From Loigolactobacillus backii (GTDB taxonomy: Bacteria > Bacillota > Bacilli > Lactobacillales > Lactobacillaceae): a stretch of DNA of 56,999 nucleotides. Positions 1 to 8,235 of the stretch are shown piece by piece. The notes below the pieces were generated by a model that saw only the letters and a list, made by a program, of their open reading frames with translations, had not been told where the DNA came from and did not search any database. Made by a program: the position numbers and the translations under genes. Each line of letters starts with the position of its first letter. Positions within the stretch are counted from its first letter, which is position 1. The stretch covers positions 1 through 56,999 of the forward strand of contig NZ_RHNQ01000006.1 in assembly GCF_003946275.1 (NCBI RefSeq), given 5' to 3'.

Positions 1-84
1 GGAAATTAGTAATATAATGTGCCATAACCGTTTGGCATCAATGGTTACGGTCCATTTTGATACTTTCAACCTTTAGTTCATAAT

Positions 85-132
85 AAAAAAGACGAGTAAT
101 TTCTGAAAAACAGAAGTTACTTGTCTTTTTTT
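85..132 (-). terminator. Terminator overlapping the stop of the 84-aa gene
   Basis: A long stem pairs AAAAAAGACgAGTAA with TTACTtGTCTTTTTT around a CTGAAAAACAG apex, giving T-runs on both strands. It can stop transcription from either side and includes the stop codon of the minus-strand gene. Confidence 0.8.
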
Positions 133-371
133 ATTGAGCGCTGTTTTTCTAATTGATTAACCGACTGAATTGCAATTGCGGTGGTATTCGTTACTTTATC
201 CTCATAACGCCCAATTGCTTGCCGCCGGTGGCCAACCCATACTTGCCACTTTAAATGATCACCCACTGGTTCAGGGTGCTGGGCAAGCCAGCGCCGAATT
301 TTAGTAAATTCTGGTGCTAATACTGCTTCAACAACCGCATTGATTAGCGCCATATCTTTTTCTTTATCCAT
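117..371 (-). CDS. Small hypothetical protein, 84 aa
   Basis: I do not recognise this family. The product is a short soluble protein with an amphipathic, acidic N-terminal half (residues about 1-30) and a basic, lysine-rich C-terminus; no signal peptide or membrane segment is visible. The ATG at 371 is preferred over an upstream TTG at 383 because a G-rich stretch (TTTGGGGG) lies about 7 bases ahead of it, although this is a weak ribosome binding site. The stop codon lies inside the stem of a strong terminator, which supports this being a real, monocistronic gene. It stands alone, on the strand opposite to the aldo/keto reductase that follows. Function unknown. Confidence 0.5.
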   Translation of the reverse strand: MDKEKDMALINAVVEAVLAPEFTKIRRWLAQHPEPVGDHLKWQVWVGHRRQAIGRYEDKVTNTTAIAIQSVNQLEKQRSIKKDK

Positions 372-531
372 TTGAACCCCCAAATATTAGCTTACCATAA
401 AACGAAAAGATTTGAAGCTTAAGGCCAGTCTGCTAAACTAAAGAGTGTTTAGAAAGGCGCTTAGATTCTATTTTTTCCAAACAAATTTACGCAAATGAGC
501 CAGCAAATACTAACAAAGGGAGTGGCACAAC

Positions 532-1383
532 TTGAATAATCAGATTCCTAACGTAACTTTAAATAACGGTGTTAAGATTCCCCAGCTCGGTCTTGGTGTG
601 TTCTTAGTCAAAGACGCTAACGAACTCAAACAATCGATTAAATGGGCGCTTGCCGCCGATTACCGCCACATTGATACGGCAATGATTTACGAAAATGAAA
701 CGACCGTTGGTGAGGCGATCAAAGAAAGCAAGCTTGACCGCAAAGATTTGTTCATTACTTCTAAACTATGGAACAGCGATCACGGCTATGAAGAAACAAA
801 GGCTGCCTTCAATGCTTCTTTGAAACGATTAGGCGTTGATTATCTGGACATGTATTTAATTCACTGGCCAAGTCCTAACTACATTGAGAGTTGGAAAGCT
901 ATGGAAGAACTGTATCACGCCGGTAAAATTCGGGCAATTGGGGTCTCTAACTTCCAGATTCACCATCTAGAAGACCTAATGGCTCACACTGAGGTTGTTC
1001 CAGTTGTTAACCAAATTGAAACGCACCCTTACTTCCAGCAAAAAGAACTACACGACTTCATGGCAAAACATAATATTGCCCACGAGGCTTGGGGCCCGTT
1101 AGGTCAAGGAAAGGGCAACGTTCTTAATGACCCTACCTTAACTGAATTGGCTAAAAAGCATGCCAAGTCAACGGCACAAATCATTTTACGTTGGCACGTA
1201 CAACGTGGTGAAATTGTCATTCCAAAATCAATCCATGAAAATCGAATCCAACAAAATCGCGACATTTTTGATTTTAGCCTATCCGATGAAGAAATGGCCA
1301 AAATCGCTGCAATTGATAAAAATCAACGTGGTAGCCGCAGCCCTGACGATACCGAATGGTTAGAAAAAACGGCAAAGGAATAA
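532..1383 (+). CDS. Aldo/keto reductase (AKR5-like oxidoreductase)
   Basis: NADPH-dependent carbonyl reductase with the TIM-barrel aldo/keto reductase fold, 283 aa, full length for the family. The catalytic tetrad is complete: Asp48, Tyr53, Lys78 and His111 (motifs DTAMIYENE, TSKLW and LIHWP). The NADPH-binding IPKS motif is near residue 232, preceded by the WGPLGQG segment that follows beta-strand 7. Translation starts at a TTG at 532 behind AAAGGGAG. It is cytoplasmic, has its own terminator, and has no clear functional partner nearby. Similar lactobacillar enzymes reduce methylglyoxal, diketogulonate-like sugars or other aldehydes; the actual substrate cannot be read from the sequence. Confidence 0.92.
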   Translation: MNNQIPNVTLNNGVKIPQLGLGVFLVKDANELKQSIKWALAADYRHIDTAMIYENETTVGEAIKESKLDRKDLFITSKLWNSDHGYEETKAAFNASLKRLGVDYLDMYLIHWPSPNYIESWKAMEELYHAGKIRAIGVSNFQIHHLEDLMAHTEVVPVVNQIETHPYFQQKELHDFMAKHNIAHEAWGPLGQGKGNVLNDPTLTELAKKHAKSTAQIILRWHVQRGEIVIPKSIHENRIQQNRDIFDFSLSDEEMAKIAAIDKNQRGSRSPDDTEWLEKTAKE

Positions 1384-1385
1384 GC

Positions 1386-1430
1386 AAAGAGGTCTAAAGG
1401 CGTGAAAGATTACCGTTAGACCTCTTTTTC
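1386..1430 (+). terminator. Terminator after aldo/keto reductase
   Basis: AAGAGGTCTAA pairs with TTAGACCTCTT across an 18-base loop and is followed by a T-run. Confidence 0.85.
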
Positions 1431-1522
1431 ATCCCTAAAAATCGTTTTTGGATTACCTTTTTCACCAACTTCTAGGTTCTTACAATCTGCTATTACAAAA
1501 GTAATTATTTGAGGTGAAAATA

Positions 1523-1906
1523 ATGAAAATTGAACATGTTGGATTATTTGTATCAAAACTTGAACAAACCGTTTCTTTTTACGAAAAATACTTCGGTGCT
1601 GTGGCATCGGCAAAATATCACAATCCGCGAACAACGTTTACTTCACAGTTTTTAACTTTTTCAGATGGTGCGCGTTTAGAAGTCTGCACCCGGGCTGATC
1701 TCAATTCAAGTCGCTTAACTGGATATCCGCTGGGTTATCAGCATTTGGCCTTTGCTTTAGGTTCTAGACAAGCCGTTGACACATTATCAGCCAAAATTAC
1801 CGAAGCCGGCTATCAACATTTGAGCGGGCCACGTGTCACTGGCGATAACTATTACGAAAGCGTCGTCTGTGATCCTGAAGGCAATCAAATTGAATTAACC
1901 GTTTAA
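1523..1906 (+). CDS. VOC-family (glyoxalase/dioxygenase-like) metalloprotein
   Basis: 127-aa vicinal-oxygen-chelate protein made of two beta-alpha-beta-beta-beta modules. The four positions that bind metal in this superfamily are filled: His5 (KIEHVGLF), Glu53 (ARLEVC), His74 (GYQHLAF) and Glu124 (NQIELTV), which argues for an active metal site such as glyoxalase I-like isomerase activity. The ATG at 1523 is chosen over a GTG nine bases upstream because GAGGTG sits at the right distance from the ATG and overlaps the GTG. It has the size of the single-domain lactonylglutathione-lyase-like proteins common in lactic acid bacteria. The true substrate is unknown. Confidence 0.85.
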   Translation: MKIEHVGLFVSKLEQTVSFYEKYFGAVASAKYHNPRTTFTSQFLTFSDGARLEVCTRADLNSSRLTGYPLGYQHLAFALGSRQAVDTLSAKITEAGYQHLSGPRVTGDNYYESVVCDPEGNQIELTV

Positions 1907-1936
1907 TCCTACCAAGGATAAAAGGAGAAAACGCAT

Positions 1937-2140
1937 CTGCCAATAAAAATGATTGCAATCGGAGTTGGTAGAATTTTACTGAATTCACAAAATGAGCTGA
2001 CAACGACTACAATTCATGCGATCCAAACTGCTATTACCTAGAAAGCAAAAATTGTCCTTTATTCAGGTCGACCATTGGCAGGCCTAAGTCATTATTTAGA
2101 ACAACTAGAACTTGCCGGCATTCAATTTGCTGCCCAGTGA
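1937..2140 (+). pseudogene. Remnant of a Cof-type HAD phosphatase gene
   Basis: Reading from CTG at 1937 behind a good AAAGGAG, the frame gives a sequence resembling the N-terminus of Cof/YidA sugar phosphatases: a start PIKMIAI, then GVGRILLNSQNELT where the family has the DLDGTLLNSQNELT motif, an in-frame stop (TAG, 2039-2041), then KIVLYSGRPLAGLSHYLEQL matching the second conserved block (TGRP), and LAGIQFAAQ before a final TGA. Both catalytic aspartates of motif I are now glycines, the start codon is lost, and the C-terminal three quarters of the gene is absent. This is a decayed fragment; the HAD identity is inferred from motif order and spacing. Confidence 0.7.
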
Positions 2141-2199
2141 AGAAGCCAGCTAGGCCTTAATAACATAAAGCTTGAATTGCGTAATATATTTGGTCATAG

Positions 2200-2239
2200 T
2201 AAAACCCCCGGTATTGAATTTCGGTCCAATACCGGGGGT
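2200..2239 (-). terminator. Terminator of metF
   Basis: CCCCCGGTATTG pairs with CAATACCGGGGG, with a TTTT run on the minus strand. The same core hairpin, in the other orientation, is found inside the composite repeat at 44403-44512. Confidence 0.85.
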
Positions 2240-2251
2240 AAAGTTAAAGTG

Positions 2252-3133
2252 CTACTTTGTCGTTGTTGCCGAAGCCTGAAATAGTGAGGCCGTTGCGTCC
2301 CAAATTCGTTGCGCAACGTAACTGTTATTCATCGTGTATAGATGAACACCATCAACCCCCTGAGCAACTAAATCAACGATCTGATCGATTGCGTAGGCAA
2401 TTCCAGCATCCCGTAACGCCTCTTTATTGTCTGCGTAACGTTCCATCATGCAGGTGAACTTTTCTGGTAAAGGAACACCCGCAACAGAGGTGATATTTTC
2501 AATCTGCCGTTTATTAGTGACTGGCATAATACCAGCTTCAATCGGCACATTAATTCCGGCCAGTTCGGCCTTTTCACGGAAATTATAAAATTGATTATTG
2601 TCAAAGAAAATCTGCGAAATTAAATGGTCTGCGCCGGCTGCTACTTTATTGGCCAAATGTTGAATGTCAGCAACGCCCGACGTCGCATCCTTATGCGTAT
2701 AAGGGTAACATGCACCCATGACGTCGAAATCACTATTTTGTTTAATAAAGGTGGTTAACTGATCCGCGTGCTTAAATACGCCTAGTGGTTCGCGGCCGGG
2801 AACTCGATCACCGCGTAAAGCCAATACGTTGTGAACATTCCGTTCGGCAAGTTTTTGCAGTAAATTTAGCACATCATCCTCGCTCAAATAAAGACCAGGA
2901 ATATGCGAAACAGCCGTAATACCTAATTGATTTTGAATCATATCGGCAATATCCACCGTTGCCCCATAGCGACCAGTGCCGCCCGCACCCAAGGTAACCG
3001 AAATAAAATCGGGGTGAATCGCTTGAAGGTTATGTAAGGTTGCCTGTAATTTTTCCGCCGGTGTTGTTGCCTTGGGTGGAAAAACCTCGAACGAGAAAAC
3101 CGTTTTCTTTTGGAACAAATCAGTTAATGACAT
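2252..3133 (-). CDS. metF: Methylenetetrahydrofolate reductase
   Basis: MetF reduces 5,10-methylene-THF to 5-methyl-THF, the methyl donor for homocysteine methylation to methionine. The 293-aa protein is a FAD-dependent TIM barrel; visible family signatures are FSFEVFPPK near residue 14, the SVTLGAGG segment, LALRGD, GACYPYTH and the late GVDGVHLYTMNN block. The ATG at 3133 has AAAGGAG upstream. The gene is monocistronic here, without metE or metH beside it. A 5' leader of nearly 400 bases with a T-box and terminator indicates induction when tRNA-Met is uncharged. Confidence 0.95.
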   Translation of the reverse strand: MSLTDLFQKKTVFSFEVFPPKATTPAEKLQATLHNLQAIHPDFISVTLGAGGTGRYGATVDIADMIQNQLGITAVSHIPGLYLSEDDVLNLLQKLAERNVHNVLALRGDRVPGREPLGVFKHADQLTTFIKQNSDFDVMGACYPYTHKDATSGVADIQHLANKVAAGADHLISQIFFDNNQFYNFREKAELAGINVPIEAGIMPVTNKRQIENITSVAGVPLPEKFTCMMERYADNKEALRDAGIAYAIDQIVDLVAQGVDGVHLYTMNNSYVAQRIWDATASLFQASATTTK

Positions 3134-3249
3134 GAAAAAATCTCCTTTATTAATTTACAAATTAAAGTGTGCCTAAAAGGCGCTCATTTTTTATTAAATC
3201 GATCAGAATTACTAACAGAAATATTTTGAAATATGATCAAGACCAACAA

Positions 3250-3521
3250 AAAAGTCCTTGGATTCCAAAGAATCCAAGGACGATTATTAATCGTGGTACC
3301 ACCTATTTTTACGCAAAAAGCGCCTCAACTACCCCACTATTCGCGAAAGTAGTGACCACTTATCGTTGGCCAGACGGTAATTAAGCGTGAACCTAATTAC
3401 ATACTCAAAGTTCATTTTCACAACCACCCAATTCCTTCCTTGCAGCAAGCAGAAGGTCTCTTTTAATTCGGTCAATTGCTACTCTTCTCGTCAGTACATT
3501 ATGATATTTAAATTAAAGTTT
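3250..3521 (-). promoter_or_regulatory. T-box riboswitch, probably methionine-specific, upstream of metF
   Basis: On the minus strand the leader carries the T-box core GGTGGTACCACG (3292-3303) directly followed by a strong terminator (GTCCTTGGATTC / GAATCCAAGGAC, 3254-3281, then TTTTTT). The T-box core would pair with the 5' arm region in the antiterminator. Further upstream are stem-I-like features, including the GACGAGAAGAGTAG start and the AGAGACCTTCTG...AAGGAAGG apical region. A candidate specifier codon is ATG at 3413-3415 (minus), in the context GAAAATGAAC; this assignment is inferred from position and from the gene it controls. Confidence 0.88.
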
Positions 3522-3527
3522 AATAAA

Positions 3528-3556
3528 ACTATAGTAGCTATTTTTTAATCTGTCAA
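3528..3556 (-). promoter_or_regulatory. Promoter of the metF leader
   Basis: TTGACA (3551-3556), 17-base spacer, TATAGT (3528-3533) on the minus strand, placing the transcript start just ahead of the T-box stem I. Confidence 0.8.
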
Positions 3557-3761
3557 GTCTGTTTTTAAAGACTACCTACGTTTCGACATGCTCAAAGCGG
3601 TATTTAATTAGTGTTTCAAGACTAAATTCATTGTTAAATATTGATTAAAATAATCCTGAATTTAAGTCGTGTTTGGAAAAGAAACGGTTGCCTAACTTGC
3701 CACTACTAGCGGCCGCTAGAAAAATTTTTGCCTACCTTATAAACCTTTAACCACTCGCCGA

Positions 3762-4553
3762 CTAAACAAACTCAGCCAAAAATGCCTGTGTTGCGGGCAT
3801 TACCCGTTCTAAATAGCCTTTAGCATGTTCGCTACCGGCCAATAATTTGGTCATTGTTGGCACCCCTAATTCAACTAACCGGCGTTGTAGATTTAGAACA
3901 CCAGCGGTTGGCACAAACTCATTCAGTGAATTTGCCAAAAATAACGGGCCAGTAGTCACACTTAAACGGTGAACTAGCGATGCTGCACCGGCCTGTTTAA
4001 CATTATTTTTTAAATAATTTAAAACAAACCATTTATAAAACGAATCATTAGCGCCACTTTGATTAATCTTTGCACTGGCAGTTTTCACAAAATCTTGTTT
4101 TGTATCGGCAGCTGCAACAACGTCCTTATGGTTCTCTAGCCAGTCATCGATTTCAATAATGCCTGACCATGAAACGGCGGGAATACCATAACGAATTGCT
4201 AACTCGATGGCCAGATTACCACCCGCTGAAGATCCAATTGCACCAATGCGTTGCCGATCAAAAATCTCCTTACTTTGTCGAAGCCATTCCACCACGGCAG
4301 CTACATCTGCAATTGGTTCGGGAAAATAGGCAAGCGGCGTTAAGCGATAGTTAGGAACCACAACTAGGTAACCCAGTTGCGCCAACTGCATGGCCAAGTC
4401 ACGATCCTTAGCCTTATCACCACGAAACCAGCCACCACCATGTAAATCGATTAGAGCACCACCATTTTGTTGCTCCTGATTTCGATAAACATCCAAAGTA
4501 AGTCCTAATTTATCTTGGTAAATAACATCCGTGCTCTGTATTATTTTAGCCAT
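3762..4553 (-). CDS. Alpha/beta hydrolase (carboxylesterase, HSL-like)
   Basis: 263-aa serine hydrolase. The oxyanion-hole motif HGGGW is at residues 38-42 and the nucleophile elbow GSSAGG puts the catalytic Ser at 109; the catalytic His is probably His243 (GSEHAKG), and an acid residue probably lies in the NEFVP segment. HGGGW plus GxSAGG is typical of hormone-sensitive-lipase-like and carboxylesterase families acting on short-chain esters. No signal peptide, so cytoplasmic. Start ATG at 4553 behind GGAGGGG. It stands between two terminated units; the substrate is unknown. Confidence 0.88.
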   Translation of the reverse strand: MAKIIQSTDVIYQDKLGLTLDVYRNQEQQNGGALIDLHGGGWFRGDKAKDRDLAMQLAQLGYLVVVPNYRLTPLAYFPEPIADVAAVVEWLRQSKEIFDRQRIGAIGSSAGGNLAIELAIRYGIPAVSWSGIIEIDDWLENHKDVVAAADTKQDFVKTASAKINQSGANDSFYKWFVLNYLKNNVKQAGAASLVHRLSVTTGPLFLANSLNEFVPTAGVLNLQRRLVELGVPTMTKLLAGSEHAKGYLERVMPATQAFLAEFV

Positions 4554-4602
4554 TTTTACCCCTCCATCTTGGAACAGTACCTGCTTTAAGTCCTAAAAGG
4601 CA

Positions 4603-4648
4603 TAAAAAAAGCACGACCGGCCAATAATCTTAACCAGTCGCGCACTTT
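4603..4648 (-). terminator. Terminator after PNPOx-like gene
   Basis: Minus strand: an imperfect stem (AAGTGCGCGACTGG with CCGGTCGTGCTT, allowing G-U pairs) followed by seven T residues. Confidence 0.7.
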
Positions 4649-4649
4649 A

Positions 4650-5048
4650 TTATTCTTGAACTAATTCGCCTGCTAATGGTCCGGCATCCAATGTATAAAT
4701 TCTGTCGATGGTGATGACTCCGGCAGACTTAGGGGCTGGATGCCCTACTTTCGCCCATTCCATAGCATTATCAAAGTACGGGCCAGTCGTATATAGTTTG
4801 GCAGTTCCGGCAAAACGAAAACCTTTCATATTATCTAGGCTCGCCGCAGCAACAATTGCCTTACCATTAGTCGCAATGTTGCGCATCGTTTGCTTGGCCG
4901 TCATTTCATTATAGATTAAATGCGAATCATCAAGCACTCGTAATGACATTTTCGGTCCAATATCCGGATTTCCATCATCATCTACTGTTGCAATATAAGC
5001 CAAATTATTGGTTAGCATGTCCTTCATCGCCTGAGTTAATTTTGCCAT
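4650..5048 (-). CDS. Pyridoxamine 5'-phosphate oxidase-family FMN protein
   Basis: 132-aa split-barrel protein of the PNPOx-like flavin superfamily. The N-terminal strand pattern (AYIATVDDDGNPDIGPKMSL) with the NPDIGPK turn, and the following IYNEMTAKQTMRNI helix, are characteristic of small single-domain members that bind FMN as dimers. Length is normal for this group. These proteins are often general flavin-dependent reductases of unknown substrate rather than true PdxH enzymes; the residues needed to assign PNP oxidase activity are not seen. Start ATG at 5048 behind GGAGGATC. Cytoplasmic. Confidence 0.8.
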   Translation of the reverse strand: MAKLTQAMKDMLTNNLAYIATVDDDGNPDIGPKMSLRVLDDSHLIYNEMTAKQTMRNIATNGKAIVAAASLDNMKGFRFAGTAKLYTTGPYFDNAMEWAKVGHPAPKSAGVITIDRIYTLDAGPLAGELVQE

Positions 5049-5183
5049 TTTAAATGATCCTCCTAGATTCTTTAGTATTACTTATTGTTATCTATTTGGT
5101 AGATTATGCCAAAGTTTTTGGAAATAAAATCATTATAGCGGTGGTCAACCTAAAGCACAATTATTTGTACTTAACAACTTCAT

Positions 5184-6299
5184 TTAATCAACGGACAAAC
5201 TTTTCTGGTACTCATCCCATAGCTTTTGTTGTACCTTGGGCCAAGTTACGCTGGCAAAATCGCTGGCCTTAATTAAACGACCGGGGAAGAAACTTAGGTC
5301 CTGTTTGGTGGTTGTTTCTGCAAATAATAAAGTTAGTGACCATTTCTGGTGGGTAAAAGTATGCGTAACTATTTTTGCCGGTAATAAACGGAACTTCAAG
5401 CGTAAATTGCTGGTACTAACCAAATAATCTGTCGCTAGCTGGGGAAGTGCCACCGTTTTTAGATCCTCGTCGTCACTTAAATCCTGCCACTTCACCAGTG
5501 GGAAGGTCCATAAGTTGGCTAACATTCCCTTACTTGAACGTTGCTCTAACAAATAGCCCTGCGGCGTTTTAATAACTAACGCAACGTAATTAACTGGCAC
5601 TGGGCGGGGCTTTTTTGTCCGAACTGGGTAAGCCAATTCTTTACCGTCTAAATAAGCTTGATTAAATTCCTTCACGGGTGAGTGCTCACTATCTGGATTC
5701 TTGGCCGTCATATAACTTGAGCCTAGATCCATAATGGCTTGGTTGAAGTCTCCGGGCCGTTCTGCCGGCATAACTTCTTCAATAAGTGAATAAAAAACCG
5801 GCTGGGCTTGTGGTTTCGTAATATCCACATCAACTTCAAATAATCGTGAAAAAACGCGAAATGCATTACCGTCAATTGCAGGAACCTTTTCATCAAAGGC
5901 AATACTAGCAATTGCGCCAGCCGTATATGGCCCGATACCACTTAATTTTTGCAATTCAGCTGCAGTATTCGGCCACTGTCCTCCATAATCGGCCATAATT
6001 TGTTGAGCTGCCTTTTGCATATTTCGCACCCGGGAGTAATAGCCTAACCCCTCCCAGGCCTTTAATAATTGATCCTCCGGTGCCGCTGCCAGCGCACTAA
6101 CCGTTGGAAATAGCGTCATGAATCGTTGATAATAGGGAATCACCGTCTTAACTTGCGTTTGCTGTAACATGATTTCTGAAACCCATACATGATAGGGATC
6201 ATGATCCTTACGCCAAGGTAAATCACGACCTTCTTGATCATACCAATCTAATAATTTTTCCTGAAACAATTTAATTTTTTGTGGTGACCACTTCTCCAT
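5184..6299 (-). CDS. mutY: A/G-specific adenine DNA glycosylase, clusterless type
   Basis: MutY removes adenine mispaired with 8-oxoguanine. The 371-aa protein has the HhH-GPD domain (about 1-215) with catalytic Glu42 (WVSEIMLQQTQV), the helix-hairpin-helix LSGIGPYTAGAI (119-130) and catalytic Asp143 (VPAIDGN), followed by a NUDIX-like C-terminal domain that recognises 8-oxoG. Odd: the four cysteines of the C-x6-C-x2-C-x5-C iron-sulphur loop are replaced with exact spacing kept, by Met197, Ser204, Ser207 and Asn213, and I see no cysteine anywhere in the protein. Clusterless MutYs are known from lactobacilli, so the enzyme is probably active. Start ATG at 6299 behind AAAGGAG. Confidence 0.95.
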   Translation of the reverse strand: MEKWSPQKIKLFQEKLLDWYDQEGRDLPWRKDHDPYHVWVSEIMLQQTQVKTVIPYYQRFMTLFPTVSALAAAPEDQLLKAWEGLGYYSRVRNMQKAAQQIMADYGGQWPNTAAELQKLSGIGPYTAGAIASIAFDEKVPAIDGNAFRVFSRLFEVDVDITKPQAQPVFYSLIEEVMPAERPGDFNQAIMDLGSSYMTAKNPDSEHSPVKEFNQAYLDGKELAYPVRTKKPRPVPVNYVALVIKTPQGYLLEQRSSKGMLANLWTFPLVKWQDLSDDEDLKTVALPQLATDYLVSTSNLRLKFRLLPAKIVTHTFTHQKWSLTLLFAETTTKQDLSFFPGRLIKASDFASVTWPKVQQKLWDEYQKSLSVD

Positions 6300-6436
6300 G
6301 CTATTTGCTCCTTTAAATTTTTCTATCTGGAAAGTAACCGTTTAAATTCTCGATATTGGTTAGAAAGCTATTAGTAACATTATTTTAAACTACGATCTAG
6401 TATGCCACATTTAGCCACAAGTATATTTTGGGCAGC

Positions 6437-6470
6437 AAAAAAGGCCCTCCTATCAAGTGGCCTTTTTTAC
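6437..6470 (-). terminator. Bidirectional terminator between mutY and the DyP gene
   Basis: AAAAAAGGCC pairs with GGCCTTTTTT around a 12-base loop. It terminates the peroxidase gene on the minus strand. Confidence 0.85.
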
Positions 6471-6511
6471 TTTTGCGAACCATGTAAGTGAACAGTATGT
6501 TTCAATCAAGC

Positions 6512-7450
6512 TTAAAGTTCCCCAGCGCTAATCTTATCTAAAATGGATTTTGAAGGAACAAAATATACCGCGCCAGTAATTGGTGTACTGAAATCAAGTA
6601 GTCGGTCGCTGTTAGTAAACATGCTCTCTAACATCCGCCGCGTTACTGTGTAATGACCGTAGCCAATAAAATAAGTTCCCGTAACTTCCTTACCGGGGTT
6701 AGAAAAAGGAACGTTCATGCGAACAATCTTATGTTCTACCCCACCATCGTTATCCTGCGAAACAACATTGTGGGCGTTCTTTGCTTTCTCTTCATCAGAT
6801 AATTCTAAATCAGAATATTTTTTCCGCCCAATTGTCTTTTCTTGATCCTCAGTAGTGGTTTTATTCCAAGCCTTCATATTATGAATGTATTTTTGGGCAA
6901 AGGCGTAAGAACCATCAATAAATTCTGGGTCCTCATCACCGACTAATGCATACTCGGCCGCTTCACCTGGATCTGGATTTTCACTTCCGTCAATAAAACC
7001 GATGACGGCCCGACCCTCAAAATAGCGAAAACCGTGCGTTTCATCGGCCACTGTTGTTACCGGCCGGATAAATTGCATCAATTGGTCCATCACTTCATAA
7101 ACAACCGCCATTTCATGTGCACGAACGTGGAAAAAAAGATCGCCCGGTGTGGCAACAGCAGTATACTTAGGACCTTCAATTTGCTCAAAATCAACCAACT
7201 CTTTGGGCTTAGCCGCTGCAGGAAAGAGGTAATCCCAAGCACTAGAGCCAATTCCAAAAGTAACCTTTAAATAGGCCTTCGGGTAACGCACATTCATGCT
7301 ACGAATCACGGCCGGAATTCGTTCTGCCAGCTCTTGAACTGCCTCCAGTTCAGCGCCTTGGTTCGTACGCTTTAATAATAATGTTGTAAAATTAATGTTG
7401 TCACCGGCATCCTTATAGACATCCTGTGCATTATTAATATCAATTGGCAT
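6512..7450 (-). CDS. Dye-decolorizing-type heme peroxidase (DyP, class B-like)
   Basis: 312-aa heme protein. Key residues are present: the GxxDG motif GFIDGSENP with distal Asp154, distal Arg244 (KIVRMNVPF) and a probable proximal heme ligand His227 (KNAHNV), spaced as in class B DyPs. No Tat or Sec signal, so a cytoplasmic enzyme or encapsulin cargo; no encapsulin gene is nearby. Class B members also include enzymes linked to heme iron handling (EfeB/YfeX relatives). Heme supply must come from outside, as no heme genes are seen. The start at 7450 is chosen because AAGGAGAGG lies just before it; an upstream ATG at 7492 would add 14 residues with no ribosome site. Confidence 0.9.
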   Translation of the reverse strand: MPIDINNAQDVYKDAGDNINFTTLLLKRTNQGAELEAVQELAERIPAVIRSMNVRYPKAYLKVTFGIGSSAWDYLFPAAAKPKELVDFEQIEGPKYTAVATPGDLFFHVRAHEMAVVYEVMDQLMQFIRPVTTVADETHGFRYFEGRAVIGFIDGSENPDPGEAAEYALVGDEDPEFIDGSYAFAQKYIHNMKAWNKTTTEDQEKTIGRKKYSDLELSDEEKAKNAHNVVSQDNDGGVEHKIVRMNVPFSNPGKEVTGTYFIGYGHYTVTRRMLESMFTNSDRLLDFSTPITGAVYFVPSKSILDKISAGEL

Positions 7451-7730
7451 TTTGTTCCTCTCCTTACTAAAATTAAGACTAATGATACTCACTAGTTTAT
7501 TAGATTCATTCTAATTTACGTATAAACTTAATATACCAGAAAAGGAGGCCCAATAAAAGCTTTCCCGTATTTTTTTAGCAGTCTTAAAAATAGATCAGGA
7601 AACTTATTTATTGGCACCTGTAATGACACAAAAAAACAGGTCAAAAATACCAGCCTGCATTCAACTTAATTAACCAATAAATTAAGTTAATCTACAAGAA
7701 CCAATATTTTTGATCTGTCCGTTTAAAATC

Positions 7731-8222
7731 TTATTTAGTTAAATCAATTTGGCGTGAAACGGCATAAATCAAGAAACCACCAACGACCATTGAAGCCAAT
7801 TCTCCAATAGCCACCGTCAAATAAGTTGGCCAAAATGGTAGGTGATTAATAACGTGTAATTCCAAGGCAACGCTCCACATTGCTAACGTGCAAACTACAG
7901 TACTAATCGTCAGTTTTAGCGCAACAGATTTAACGTAACGGCTGACAAAATAACTAATCGTTGTCATCACTAAGGTGCCCAACGTTCCACAAACAACGTC
8001 AATAACACCTAGCGGAGAAAAGAAATTAGTAATTAAACAGCCTAGCGTCAAAGCCCAAATATAGCGTTTATTAAAAACGGCCAAATGATTGAACATTTCT
8101 GCAAAACGAAACTGAACGGCACCAAAACTATAAGGCGCAATTACAAGTGAAATTGCAACGTACAGTCCAGCAATTAAGCCAGCCTTCGTTAAGGTCGCCG
8201 TCTTTATCTGTGTTTTTTCCAT
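7731..8222 (-). CDS. queT: Queuosine precursor transporter QueT
   Basis: 163-aa integral membrane protein, the substrate-binding S component of an ECF-type transporter for a queuosine precursor such as preQ1. It has the length and about five to six hydrophobic segments of QueT, with the family-typical APYSFGAVQFRFAEM block near residue 29 and LGCLITNFFSPLG near residue 60. It would use a shared energising module (EcfAA'T) encoded elsewhere. Start ATG at 8222 behind GAGG; longer in-frame starts run into the riboswitch. The preQ1-I-like element directly upstream supports the substrate assignment. Confidence 0.9.
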   Translation of the reverse strand: MEKTQIKTATLTKAGLIAGLYVAISLVIAPYSFGAVQFRFAEMFNHLAVFNKRYIWALTLGCLITNFFSPLGVIDVVCGTLGTLVMTTISYFVSRYVKSVALKLTISTVVCTLAMWSVALELHVINHLPFWPTYLTVAIGELASMVVGGFLIYAVSRQIDLTK

Positions 8223-8235
8223 GAATCTAACCTCG

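Noticed and set aside
3169-3384. Plus-strand open frame of 71 codons
   Set aside because: It lies across the T-box leader and terminator of metF on the other strand and has no ribosome site.
7626-7730. Terminator of queT
   Set aside because: There is an AACTTAATT / AATTAAGTT inverted repeat and a weak CAGG/CCTG stem before a T-run, but neither is strong enough to call.
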